From Miscanthus floridulus (taxonomy: Eukaryota; Streptophyta; Magnoliopsida; Poales; Poaceae): a stretch of 64,000 bases of DNA. Location of the stretch: the NCBI RefSeq assembly GCF_019320115.1, contig NC_089581.1, positions 71,283,155-71,347,154 of the forward strand. The letters are read 5' to 3'. Position 1 is the first letter of the stretch. Every line of letters begins with the position of its first letter. This document shows positions 44,201 through 53,990 of this stretch, one piece after another. The position numbers and the translations under genes were made by a program. The notes below the pieces were generated by a model. It was given only the letters and a program-made list of their open reading frames with translations, did not search any database and had not been told where the DNA came from.

Positions 44201-46786
44201 TTCGGACAACCGACGAGTAAATTTGTATTTGCGCGCCTGGCTCGGATGCTGTGCTCGGAGGACACAAGAGTTTATACCGGTTCGGGCGGAACGTCCCTAC
44301 GTCCAGTTCACTACTGCTCGTGTTATCGACACTTGGTTTGCAGTAGGGGTTACAAACAGGCGAGAGGGAGAGGATCCCAAGTCTCTGGTGGAAGGAGTGA
44401 ACGGGTGCTGAGAGCTCGCTTGCCGCTCAGCCGTGTGCTCGTGTCGTGCTCTTGTGTCAAGATACCCCTTTCATGGGGCGCCCTGCTTCCCCTATAGGCG
44501 AAGGGAAAGCGCGGATTACAGAGAAGGAAAAGGAGAAGAACGAGAGAGAGAAGAAGGCTTCCAGAGTTGTCGGGTCCTTCTCCTTCATGCGGGTCCCGCC
44601 AATCCTGTAGATGTTAACAGGGACGGCTCCATGTCGCGGCCCTGTTCGTCACTGGCGCCATGCGCAGGCGTCATCTGTCGGTCATGGAGTTTCACTCTGT
44701 CCCGGCGAACGTCGTGGTGAACTGACGCATCTGTTAGCGTCCGTACGAGGATTAGGTAGAACAGCACCGGCACGCTAGACACTGTTCTTGATGTGAATCC
44801 CCAGGTATGGCCCGTCATGGCCACGGATTACATCGAGGCGTGCCAGCCTCTTCCCTGGCGTCAGAGTTTTGACACAGGCTCATACGCTTGGACCTGGAGT
44901 GGTTGGCGGTGGTATGGGTCCCCGTCGGACGAGACGGAACCCGCGTCCTTGGGGTCGGGCAAGACAGAGCCCAGCGGGACGAAACCCGCGTCCTTGGGGT
45001 CGGGCGAGACGGAGCCCGCGGCCTCGAGGTCGGGCGAGACGGAGCCCGCGACTTTGGGCGAGACGGAACCCGCGTACTTGGGGTGGGTCGGATGAGACGG
45101 AGCCCGCACCCAAGGGGTTGGGCGAGACGGAGCCCGCGGCCTCAAGGTCGGCCAAGATGGAGCCCGCGACCTTGGGGTCGGGCGAGACCTTTTAATACGT
45201 CTCGAGCCATCCGAGGAAGTCAGCGTGGGCTCTAACTTCCTTGCTTTGGGTATCCCTAATATCAATACCCGACAAGTACATGATGCACTATTCTAAAAAA
45301 CTGGAACTTAAAGAACATCACAGATGCAGTACAACATTACGTTGTGTAGTCATGCAAAATTTATGGTATTCTTTTTGGATCAACAGTGTGGCACCCACAG
45401 AGCACCAAGTGTGCACCCCAGATAAAAAAAAATGGGATACAAATTTAGTGAAGACGGAACCCAGCAAGAACAAATAATCTATTAGTGATTTTGTGTACAT
45501 ATGAGATAATATGGTCCTACGGTTCACATCTAAGATGCATATTTCAATCAAGTTTATAGAGTAATATAATTTTGAAATAAATATAGAGTAATATAATTAA
45601 GCATCCAGTAAAACAAACAAACATTTAATAAAGAGAAATGAAACAATTTTGTTGGCCTTAATTCACAGTGTGTAAGACATAAAGAGGTCTAGGCAACTAT
45701 AAATTAATATAATATTTTGCTCTAGGCAACTACAAGGTACAGATGCTTACAAACATCACCGTTGAATGGATCACTGTATCTAAATATTTTTTTTTTAAAA
45801 AAAAGTTAATCCTTGAAGTTATTGGGTATAGATAGTGAAACCCAACATGAAAATTATGTATGAGCGCCACAAGTAAAAATCAAACTTAGCCATGCTACAG
45901 TATCTCCAGAGCCCATATAGAAACAATCAAACTTCACAAATGACCACAAAAGAGCTATAGCAACAAATATTTAATTGAAGCATTAACCCATAGATCGCCA
46001 CTGTCAAGTATTAAGTCTTAACCTAAGAACCATGTAGAACTATCAGTAATTCAAGGAGCAAATAAATTTCCCTCGTATTTCAGGATTGCAATACCCAAAG
46101 TAAGTTGCAATTGTTGCTTAACAGTTTAACCAATTTCAATTGCTTGTGGAGACCACCGTGAATGTACAAGCATTACCTTCGATTACTTCATACACGGGCA
46201 AAGAATCTACATGATACTCCTTTCCATATATCCAAACCATTCGAATCCAGAAGATGACGATGGAAAGAAAGTGAAATCGATTGGAGTGCCATCTGCTCAC
46301 CTGCTTCTTCTCCAGGAACATGCCGGAGCTGGTGCGCACCTCACTCTGGACGCTCTTACCGGACTCGTTGTCTGCTACCATAGACTTCTCCAGCTTGTCC
46401 TTGGCCTTTCAACCAATCAAACACCGAATCAATCAACCAACGAACGAACGAACCAAACCAAACATCACAAGCTAATCCGCCCAGCCTCCGGCACTCACCA
46501 GCACGATGAGGTGGTCGCACTCCGCATCCGACAGGAAACCCTTGTGCAGGAACGCCCTGACAGCCACACGAAATCACACAGCCGTCAGACTCCCGCACGA
46601 CCTAGGGTTTTGGGGAAGGAGAGAGCGGAGTGTACGAGGGAGATCAGATCGTCACCTGGGGCGCCACGAGAGTTGGACCACGCGGGAGGGGTCGAAGGAA
46701 CCAGCGCCCCGGCTCGCCGCAGAGGCGCAGCCAGCGAGGAGGAGCGCGAGCACCGCGGCGAGAAGGAGGTGGCGGCAGAAATCCAT
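38201..46786 (-). CDS. prolyl 4-hydroxylase with ShKT domain
   Basis: Seven exons on the minus strand: 46786-46656, 46556-46499, 46405-46301, 39194-39137, 39046-38871, 38796-38736 and 38511-38201. All introns are GT-AG and the frame is continuous: 299 aa, the usual plant length. The enzyme hydroxylates peptidyl-proline in extensins and arabinogalactan proteins in ER/Golgi, using Fe(II), 2-oxoglutarate and O2. Residues about 6-23 form a signal anchor. The Fe(II) ligands are His137, Asp139 (EPHYDYF) and His222 (SLHGSCPV); Lys232 (GQKWSATKW) binds 2-oxoglutarate. The C-terminus (257-297) is a six-Cys ShKT domain (Cys257, 264, 273, 290, 294, 297), found in a subset of plant P4Hs. Intron 3 is 7,106 bp and filled with transposons. 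All catalytic residues are intact. Confidence 0.95.
39195..41104. other. proximal part of P4H intron 3
   Basis: AT-rich intron sequence without a recognised gene. The phrase ATCAAACTTTCAGACTTAG occurs twice (near 40261 and 40328). 39300-39780 has a GTGTGTG tract and a short AAAAAA tail near 39770, perhaps an old retroposed scrap. Nothing else assignable. Confidence 0.5.
41119..42574 (+). mobile_element. RTE-type LINE, 5'-truncated, in P4H intron 3
   Basis: Encodes an RT of the RTE clade over several frames: [75 protein letters not shown], then [20 protein letters not shown] and [12 protein letters not shown]. The 3' end is (GTT)n at 42548-42567, the RTE signature. TSD: GGCAATCTTTAGTT (41105-41118) and GGCAATCTCTAGCT (42575-42588), two mismatches. 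The A/T-rich run at 41117-41132 marks the truncated 5' end. Stops at 41331 (TGA), 41721 (TAG), 41797 (TGA) and 42186 (TAG) disable it. It lies antisense to the P4H gene. Confidence 0.93.
42589..43471. other. P4H intron 3 sequence between RTE LINE and MITE
   Basis: AT-rich, no gene or repeat recognised. Confidence 0.5.
43472..43727. mobile_element. MITE in P4H intron 3
   Basis: Ends GGGCCTGTTTGGCAC and (complement of the right end) GGCCCTGTTTGACAC, 13 of 15 matching. The interior has the inverted pair CAGCTCCAGCTCCAAG / CTTGGAGCTGGAGCTG. About 256 bp, no coding capacity. TSD unclear (ATA versus ACA). Confidence 0.7.
44191..45274 (+). repeat. solo LTR (Gypsy-like, 1,084 bp) in P4H intron 3
   Basis: Starts TGTCGGTGTTTTCGGACAAC and ends ATATCAATACCCGACA (TGTCGG/CCGACA inverted ends). 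Flanks AGTAT (44186-44190) and AGTAC (45275-45279) fit a 5-bp TSD with one substitution. No internal domain. The interior holds a GC-rich minisatellite. Superfamily assigned by LTR style only. Confidence 0.85.
44928..45189 (+). repeat. 30-bp minisatellite inside the solo LTR
   Basis: About eight imperfect units built on GAGACGGAGCCCGCG then CCTTGGGGTCGGGC. It gives long frames on several strands that are repeat artefacts. Confidence 0.88.
45280..46300. other. distal part of P4H intron 3
   Basis: AT-rich intron with a few poly-A/T runs (45427, 45788-45803). No gene or repeat recognised. Confidence 0.5.
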
Positions 46787-47065
46787 GGCGCGGCGAGATG
46801 GGAAGGCGACTACCGGTGTGGCACTTGAACTGGGGAAGAAGAAGCGGTGTGCGTGGAGTTAACCGTCCAGGCGCCGAGATCTGACAGGGGGGCCCGCAAT
46901 ACGTGGACCCCGAGCGAAGAATAGAGGGGGTGACCGGGTGAGGGAAGAATGCCAGAGTCGCTCTGGAAGTTTCCCACACCCACGCGGCTGGCGTGTCGCT
47001 AGCTGCAGTGGGCCGGTGACGTCTTTCGGGCTTAAGTTTTCTATATAAGAGAATTTCTATTTCCA
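46787..47065 (-). promoter_or_regulatory. P4H 5' UTR and proximal promoter
   Basis: GC-rich near the start codon, becoming AT-rich at 47030. No clear TATA; TTCTATATAAG at 47037-47047 reads CTTATATAGAA on the minus strand, about 255 bp upstream of the ATG, and is the only TATA-like site. Confidence 0.4.
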
Positions 47066-47790
47066 TCCATTTATTTTTAAAACTTTTTATATTGTCATTA
47101 TCGTTGTATTGACAAACCTTATTTCCTTAATTGTCATTGGTATAGATAATTTGTTTCCTTAGATGCCGTTGAGAGAATAAAACACCGTTACAAGGTGCTT
47201 GTTACATAGGACTAACTCCATTTTTACATTCTGAGTTTGAGTTTGATAGTATGCTTAGGCAGTTTATTTAATCTGGTTAATTGAATTTAAGTTTAATTCA
47301 TGGGCAAAGCTACGAATTTCAATAATGTTCACAAAGGTCATGAAGAGCCTCATCGAGGAAGACTTTTTTTTAGTAAGTAGTCGGAGATGGATCATGCTTA
47401 ATAATTAATATGGAAGAATGCGTTATTTATTCGGACTTCGAACAGCTAAGGATGCCAAATTTTCCTTTTTAATAGAGAGATAAAAATAAAAATATCTACG
47501 TAGAGATAGTACCGAATTAAACTTAAATTAAATTAATTTGGTAAAATAAATTATCTAAGCATACTACCGTGCTCAAACTATAAAGAGTGATCAAATTTGA
47601 TTATCAACGGTGCTCGTGGGAGTTAGTCTTGTGTAATGAATATCTTATAACGCTGTTTTGTTCTCTTAATGGTATTTAAGAGAATAAATTATCTATATGG
47701 ATGGCAATCAAGATAATAAGGTTTGTCCATAGAACGGTAACGGCAATGAGGGGATCAAAAATTATAAATAAATGATAGCGAGGAAAATCT
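47066..47790. mobile_element. foldback element with arms of about 250 bp
   Basis: 47066-47310 and 47510-47790 are inverted copies. Examples: GACAAACCTTATT (47111) against AATAAGGTTTGTC, ATAGATAATTTGTTTCC against its partner at 47677, GGACTAACTCC against GGAGTTAGTCTTG, and AGTATGCTTAG against CTAAGCATACT. A loop of about 200 bp has no recognisable gene. It sits directly upstream of the P4H promoter. Confidence 0.82.
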
Positions 47791-47835
47791 ATAATTTTAG
47801 ATGGCAATAAAGGAGTTGTTATATGTTAGAGTGAC

Positions 47836-48070
47836 AGCAAACTAAGCCTAACTCAGTTGGTTAGGTTCCTTATAGTGGAACCTGTCCACTCGGGTTCAAG
47901 TCCTCGACTTGCACGGGTGTCCGCATTTTTCTAGATTTATTCCAGAATTTAACGGTGTTGTGCTCTCAGTGAAGGCGTCTGTGACGACTTCGTCAATCTC
48001 GAGATATGACGGCACAGTCTATAGGGCTACTTGTGTAATTCGCGAACCTATAGGGGTAGTTTTTGCGTAC
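47836..48070 (+). mobile_element. tRNA-derived SINE of grass type
   Basis: Has the RNA polymerase III A box (TAACTCAGTTGG, 47849-47860) and B box (GGTTCAAGTCC, 47893-47903), followed by the body I recognise from grass SINEs (GCATTTTTCTAGATTTATTCC, GACTTCGTCAATCTCGAGA). It does not fold as a real tRNA gene: the acceptor stem is missing. The 3' end is not sharp; 48071-48216 beyond it is unassigned. Confidence 0.85.
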
Positions 48071-48221
48071 ATGGTGCTAGAACTTGGCATAATGCATCAT
48101 TTAGGTCCAAATAGACCTCATATATTTAGTGTCACGGCTACAATTATTTATTGGATCCAAACCTCATTCTTGTTGATTGAGGAAGAAGCTTAATGGCAAA
48201 GCATTTGTTAACCTACCTTCT

Positions 48222-51174
48222 TGTAACATCCTAAAAATTGTATTCTTTTAAAATTAGTAAATATGATTTATTTATGTAAATGGGTGTGCATTAAAAGATA
48301 GGGAAATAATAAATTTTGTGGAATGAAAATTTAAAAATAAGGTTAGAAACTTTTTGATGCATACATGCTGCTGCATATCATTTTGTGAACGCTTGGAATT
48401 TATTAAATATTTCAAAAAGAATTGAAATTTGAATTTTAAAAAGGGATTTGGAAAATAGTAGAAAAGAAAAGAATCTTTTTCTCTTTTCTCCCCCTTTCTT
48501 GATTTCGGCCCGCTGGCCCTCTCCCCTTTCCCCGCTCGGCCCAGCACCGCGCCAACCGCCAGCCCAGCCGCGCGCCCTGGCCGCTCGGCCCAGCAAGACC
48601 CGCCGGCCCAACTACGCGCCAGCAACCGCCGCGCCTCCCCCGTGCCCTGCCGCTGACGCCCGGGCCCCGCTTGTCGGCGCCGCCTTCTTCCTCGCGCGGC
48701 TCGGAACCGCTCGCGCCCGGCCTGGCCGCAACCGCCACCCACGAACGACATCGTGGGAGTGCCCCCCCTCGCGCCCCGGCCACTACAAATAGCAGCCGAG
48801 CCATCCCCCGCGCACCCTGCTGCCTCCCTGGCTCTTCTTCGCGCTCGCCAAGCACCGAGGAAGCTCCGCAACCGCCGCTCCGTGGTTGCCGGGATCCGCC
48901 GTCTTCTCCTTTGCATGGACCGCCGCCGCCGAGCTTCCCCGTCCTCCTTCCTCCACGTGGTGAGAACCCCCTGGCCTCCCTCTATCTCCCGGTACCTCTA
49001 CTTTCTCTTTTCTTGGCTTCTTGAGCCCTGGCCGCGAGCTCCGCAAGCCGTGGTCACCGGCCATGGCGGCCACCGCGCTACCCGCTGTTCCCGACCGCCG
49101 TATCGGCATGGCCGAGACCCCCCTTCTTCCCCTGCATTCACCGGTGCTCTCGGTTTCTCTTTTGGCGAACCCTAGCCCCTAACCGAGTGCGACCGAGACC
49201 TCCACGCAGCCGGCAATGGCGCCTCACTGCCGGCGTCACTGTGCCTGGCCGGAATTCTTCTCTCTCCCTCCCCAAGTCTAATCCGAGCCCTCCATCCATG
49301 ATCCGACGGCCGAGATCAGCCGATACCCCTTCGCGTGGCTGTTTTGTAAAAGAGACCCTGGACTTTTCTAAGTCCTAACCCGCAGTCCAAGGCGTAGTTC
49401 CCCGAATGTGCAATCTCGTTTGGAAAGCGTAAACTTCACGGTTTAAGTCAAAAATACGTTTTAGTATTTACAGAAATGCCATTTGAACTGTTTCACTTAT
49501 AAAATTGTCGTTTTAGCTCTGAATTGATCCATTCAAATCGCGTTAGCTTCGTAATTTCATAAGCTACATGTTGGAACTACTGTTAGTCAAGTTTGAAACT
49601 TTTTAATTTCATGATTAGATTTAATTAAATATATGGCTATAGGAAAACCCGTTTAAATCATAACTTTCGCATTTTAGCTCCGTTTTTCGTGAACTTCGCG
49701 TTGACGTGATCGTAGCGAGACGTAGATTATGTTTACAAACATTTTATCTTGTTTTCAATACTGTTGGTGTACTGTTCTAATGATAGGAATGTTTGCTTTG
49801 CATGAATGCTTTTGGAATGTTATATGTTGCCGTGTTGGTCACGTTCAGACGGTGAGGAAAACGTTGGAGACCAAGAATTATTCGACGACCAGCAGGACTA
49901 GCACGAGTTTGTGAACCAAGGCAAGTATATCATGGGCCTTCCTTGATGTCCTATTTCACTTTAATCAATTACTCATTTGCATGTGTCTAATTTTGATAAC
50001 CGTAAGGACAACCTAGTGATTGTTTATCCTGTGTCTTGTCTCCTATGGGTTAAATGCATATGGGTAGATTGCTAGAGCTCTAACTAAACTTGATATACAT
50101 GATGATGAATGTTACTATAGAACTAAGAGTTTAACATGATTCATAATAACTGTTCCATAGGGCGAAGGTGCAAATGACCTTTGTTCATGTTGCTCCTAGC
50201 TCTCCTTAAGGACTTATCTGTCGGCAAAAGCTGGGACTGACAGTACAACCGGGAGAGTCATATGGCTTTGACTTTAGCTCAGTAATATGATCTTTTCTAG
50301 CTAGTTAGAGGTTACCTTTTTGGCGTAAATAGGGCTTGCCACGTTGGGTATAGGGCTGCCTATGTTCCTATGAGTATAGCCGCGATGGATATGTGCCATA
50401 GGAAAGGGGGTTCCTACATCTACCTGCCAAGAAAACCTAGCGATCCTAACTTGTTAGGGAAACCTATGAAATGGCTTCATAGTGTACCATGTCCGCTCAC
50501 CTTGGTAGTGATATGGGAGTAATTAACCCGGGCATATGGGGATCACGACTCGCAGTGAATGTGCACCACCTCTGCAGAGGGTAACAAACTGTTATAACAG
50601 CCGCGCTCACGGTCACGAGCGGCCCGGAAAACTCATAGAATAACTGGTTACTTGTTGATGATCATTTAAAGTTGTTCAATGATGATATATGGTACACTTG
50701 ACCCTGATATATGTTTCTTATGTGAATTAAATGGGAGCTTAAGCATAACTTGATAATATCTGATAATAAAAGCTTGTCGTACTAAAATGCTAACCGCAGT
50801 AAACCAGAGTCAATCCTTATTGAGCTTCATAACCCCATGTTAGCTTGTTAAGTACGGAATGTACTTACACTTGTTTATTTTCTTTATTTGGATAAAAATC
50901 CTGGATGGGTAACAGATGACAACGGGTATGAGGAATTCCCCGAGGATTTTTAGGCTTGTGGTCAACCAGTTGACCTCCCCTGTGATGGTGTTCCACGAGA
51001 GTATTATCCTTTTCTATTCCGCTGTGTTGTGTAAGACTGCTTAATGTTATTATTTGTGGTGTAAGAGACACCGTGATGATACTTTATATGATTTGTCGAC
51101 TTGTGTGTATGACTGATTCCTGGACACACATGAGTATTGTGCATTCAATTTTATCCTTAAAATTGGGTGTGACA
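48222..51174 (+). repeat. solo LTR of a long-LTR Gypsy-type element (2,953 bp)
   Basis: Starts TGTAACATCCTAAAAATTG and ends TTAAAATTGGGTGTGACA, with a perfect 5-bp TSD CTTCT (48217-48221 and 51175-51179). The interior has a GC-rich region (48,500-49,320), then AT-rich sequence. No gag or pol. All frames in it are compositional. It is a different family from the Gypsy LTR at 8565-12946. Confidence 0.93.
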
Positions 51175-51182
51175 CTTCTCCA

Positions 51183-51318
51183 CCTAAAGAGCACTAGCTT
51201 TGACACTATTGATGATGTTGTAGTTTTTGAAGTGGAGGAAGAGGAACGCCCTAAAGAGCACTAGCTTTGGGCACTATTGATGATGCCGTAGCCTTTGAAG
51301 TGGGGGAAGATGAACACA
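51183..51318 (+). repeat. 68-bp tandem duplication
   Basis: Two units beginning CCTAAAGAGCACTAGCTTTG, with TATTGATGATG and TTTGAAGTGG in each. The flank (with 48071-48216) formed one segment before the solo LTR inserted. One frame reads DDVVVFEVEEEERPKEH, so a decayed coding scrap is possible. 51319-51577 shows nothing else. Confidence 0.75.
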
Positions 51319-51577
51319 TGGGATAGGGATTGAGAAATCAGAATGTCAATATTTGAAGATCTAATTAAAGAAGCTATCCGAGAGATTTTTTTTTACCAAA
51401 ATATCTTTTCCTATCAATAAAAAATGAATGTAAAGAGGCTCTTGAAGTTATTCTAGAAAACAATCATGGATCAATTTTCGTATTTATATATCTTGTCAAT
51501 TAGGGTTTAGGAATTACTTCCTTACTAAAAATAAATCAACTTTTTAATGCTTGTCTAGGTACATAGCCAGCAGTGAT

Positions 51578-52040
51578 TTTTTTTTTGAACAGAAAACAGA
51601 AGTTTTCATTAAACACTGGCTCCAGACAAGTCGGACACCAGAGCCATTACAAAGTCTAGTACCTGGCTTAAGTACACATGTGAATCAGCCTGCAAGTTAC
51701 AAGCCCCATAAGCAGCTAAGCTGTCTGCTACCCTATTACACAATCTAGAGCAGATAGAGACTATACATATACAATGCACAAAATTAGAAAACATAAATTC
51801 CCGTATCAGCTTAAACAAGCCCATTTGGGCTTCAGTCTATCTCCATCGATGTAAGAGCAGTCCCCAGGGTTGATGCATCTGTCTCCAAAAATTTTCTTGA
51901 CATGAGCTGGATTGACCATTCTAACACTACCATGCAAATGGATTACATATGCCGACCTTCGGGAGCAGCGCGAAGAAGAGATGTCCATGTTGTGCACTCT
52001 TGCCTCCGTTGCATATGATAAGTTCAGGTAGAGCTTGCCT
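51578..52040 (-). mobile_element. 3' end of an L1-type LINE
   Basis: On the minus strand the frame near 51824-51609 contains SRLCNRVADSLAAYGA, the conserved end of the RNase H-like domain of plant L1 elements. The element ends in a poly-A tail (poly-T at 51578-51588). The 5' limit is uncertain, near 52040. Confidence 0.75.
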
Positions 52041-52083
52041 GATATAGGCGTGGACTATGGAGATATGGACCCCATGGCCACTA

Positions 52084-52241
52084 AGAGCCTGTTTGGCAAG
52101 GCTTCTAGGGCTCTGGCTCCTCTAAACCAGTAGCAGGGAGCCGTTTTTCTCTCTTATAGTGAAATGAACTGGAGCCTAAAGAAGCCACGTTTTCTAGCTC
52201 CTCACGGAGCCGGAGCTAGAGAGAGCCCTGCCAAATAGGGC
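52084..52241. mobile_element. short MITE, 158 bp
   Basis: Terminal inverted repeats AGAGCCTGTTTGGCAAGG and (complement) GCCCTATTTGGCAGGG, with a matching inner pair CTCTGGCTCC / GGAGCTAGAG. Candidate TSD CTA at 52081-52083 and 52242-52244. Confidence 0.7.
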
Positions 52242-52675
52242 CTAGCTTCAATTTTGTCGCCAGCTTGATCAATTGGTTGAGTTTGCGGTTCTTCCAAAGG
52301 TCCTACGGTCTAGCGTATTGTGCCAAATCTTGACCGATAAGAAGTGCAAACACTTGGATATCCCTAATGCAATGGAAGCTTTTGATAAAATATCAAAAGA
52401 AGCGAATGCTCTAGCTAAAAAAGAACCAAACAGGGCCTCAAAAAATTTGGTATTCAAGCAAATCAAATATTGTCATTCTTAAATCTGCCTCCTGCGTTGC
52501 CACGGTACTTACTTTATTGCTTCTCATGTTTTGTTCTCTACTATATGTGTTTGATCCTTATGTTCACCCTGGTATTCTTAACGTAGCTTATATATATCAA
52601 CTCCGGCCAATGATGCAGATATTGGCCGTTTAGTGCATCGTGCCAATTTCAGACGTATAGGAAATGTGAGCAAAC

Positions 52676-53942
52676 GATGCATTGGCTTGGACATTTGGAC
52701 CCACAAAAATCACCAAACATCCTCTTAAAGTTTTGCTCCCTCCGCCGTTAACCCCAAACACTAATCCTCATTACTCATCGCTTATTCAAGTTATGACAAG
52801 AGATGATCTAAGAACACGAAAACTGCAAACAGTTTGGGCCACAAGCTAACAACAAGTTTCTTGTTTCACCTGTCCTTGTACACAAGCATTTTACCTGCCC
52901 TTGTTTCAACTGAGATCATGTAGATGTATGAAAAAAACTTATGGGTGCATTTGGTAAGGATCCAAATTCTCCTAAAAACGTTTTAGATCCATATTCTCTC
53001 TACAAACGTTTCTCTGCTGAAATGAAATCACTTCACAAGAATCTAGGAAACCATTTGGCTATTGTCCATATTCTCCTTGAAATGAACTAGAACCATTGTG
53101 AAACACCTGTTCAGGTGATTCTCATTCCTAGTTCAAAACTGAAATCACTTCACAAGAATATCTGAAACCATTTGGCTATTGTCCGTCTTTTGAACATCAC
53201 TATGGGCAGTTCAGACCATGGAAGTGTGCTAAGAGTCAAATATTACAATACTTTTTTTTTCCTTTTTGATGAAAGATCCAATAATCATTATTGGCTTCTA
53301 TTCGCTCTAACCCAAAATGTAGGACTGTAGGTTGTTTTAGTTGTCCTAAGAATCAGAGGGAGTCAGTAGATGCTATTTTTTTCCCTATAAACTTGGTCGA
53401 ATTAGAGAGGTTTGACTTAAGACAACTAAAATGGCTTTACATTCTAGAATGGAGGAAGTATCATATAGTTGATGAGATTAATTTATATTGAAAAAAGACA
53501 ATGACTATCGACCATCAGAGCTTATATATGAACAGGAGCAATAAGAAATTAGAGCATCTTCAGCATCCCCCAATTTCAATCCTCAATGAGAAAAAACAAC
53601 CACCCGTAAAACCAAAAAAATACAGGTATAGTTTCCACTCGTCTCTTCCAACCGGAGAGCAGAATTGAACAAAAAAAAAGTAGCAGAGTACCAAAATCCT
53701 CAAGTTTATTTGAACTCAAGATTTCATAAAGCAAAATTCTGATGCAGCAAACAATGCATTGGCTTGGACATTTGGACTGACAAAAATCACCAAACATCCT
53801 CTCAAGCTTTGTTCTCTCTCCTTAGCTGCAGAAAGAGAGCTCCCTGACACCAAACACTAATCCTCACTACTAATCGATTATTAAGTCACGGCAAGTGGTG
53901 CATCTCCAAGAACACGACAATTGCTAACAGTTTGGACCACCT
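52676..53942. repeat. direct duplication of the S40 3' flank (two copies about 1.07 kb apart)
   Basis: 52676-52855 and 53748-53942 share GATGCATTGGCTTGGACATT / AATGCATTGGCTTGGACATT, ACAAAAATCACCAAACATCC, CCAAACACTAATCCTCA and CAGTTTGG(G/A)CCAC in the same order and spacing. The right copy lies immediately 3' of the S40 stop and is probably its 3' UTR. 52860-53285 between them has its own 45-bp direct repeat (AACCATTTGGCTATTGTCC near 53050 and 53167). Confidence 0.85.
53290..53465. mobile_element. Stowaway-like MITE
   Basis: The left CCCAAAATGTAGGACTGTAG and GTTGTTTTAGTTGTC are mirrored on the right by GACAACTAAAATGGC and TTACATTCTAGAATGG, followed by GGAGGAAGTA, the degenerate form of the GGAGGGAGTA end of grass Stowaway (Tc1/mariner) MITEs. 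Confidence 0.75.
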
Positions 53943-53990
53943 TTCCTACTAGATCATGCAGGACAAAACATATTACCACCTTTGCTGGAT

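Noticed and set aside
44869..45265. repeat-rich ORFs on both strands
   Set aside because: Products of the 30-bp minisatellite inside a solo LTR.
47845..47915. possible tRNA gene (A and B boxes)
   Set aside because: No acceptor or anticodon stem can be drawn; the downstream body marks it as a SINE.
48436..49175. GC-rich ORFs up to 214 aa
   Set aside because: Inside the solo LTR 48222-51174; no homology and frames overlap on both strands.
52273..52482. 69-aa plus-strand ORF
   Set aside because: Lies between MITE ends (CCAAACAGGGCC at about 52426-52437), unrecognised, no neighbouring exons; likely chance or MITE interior.
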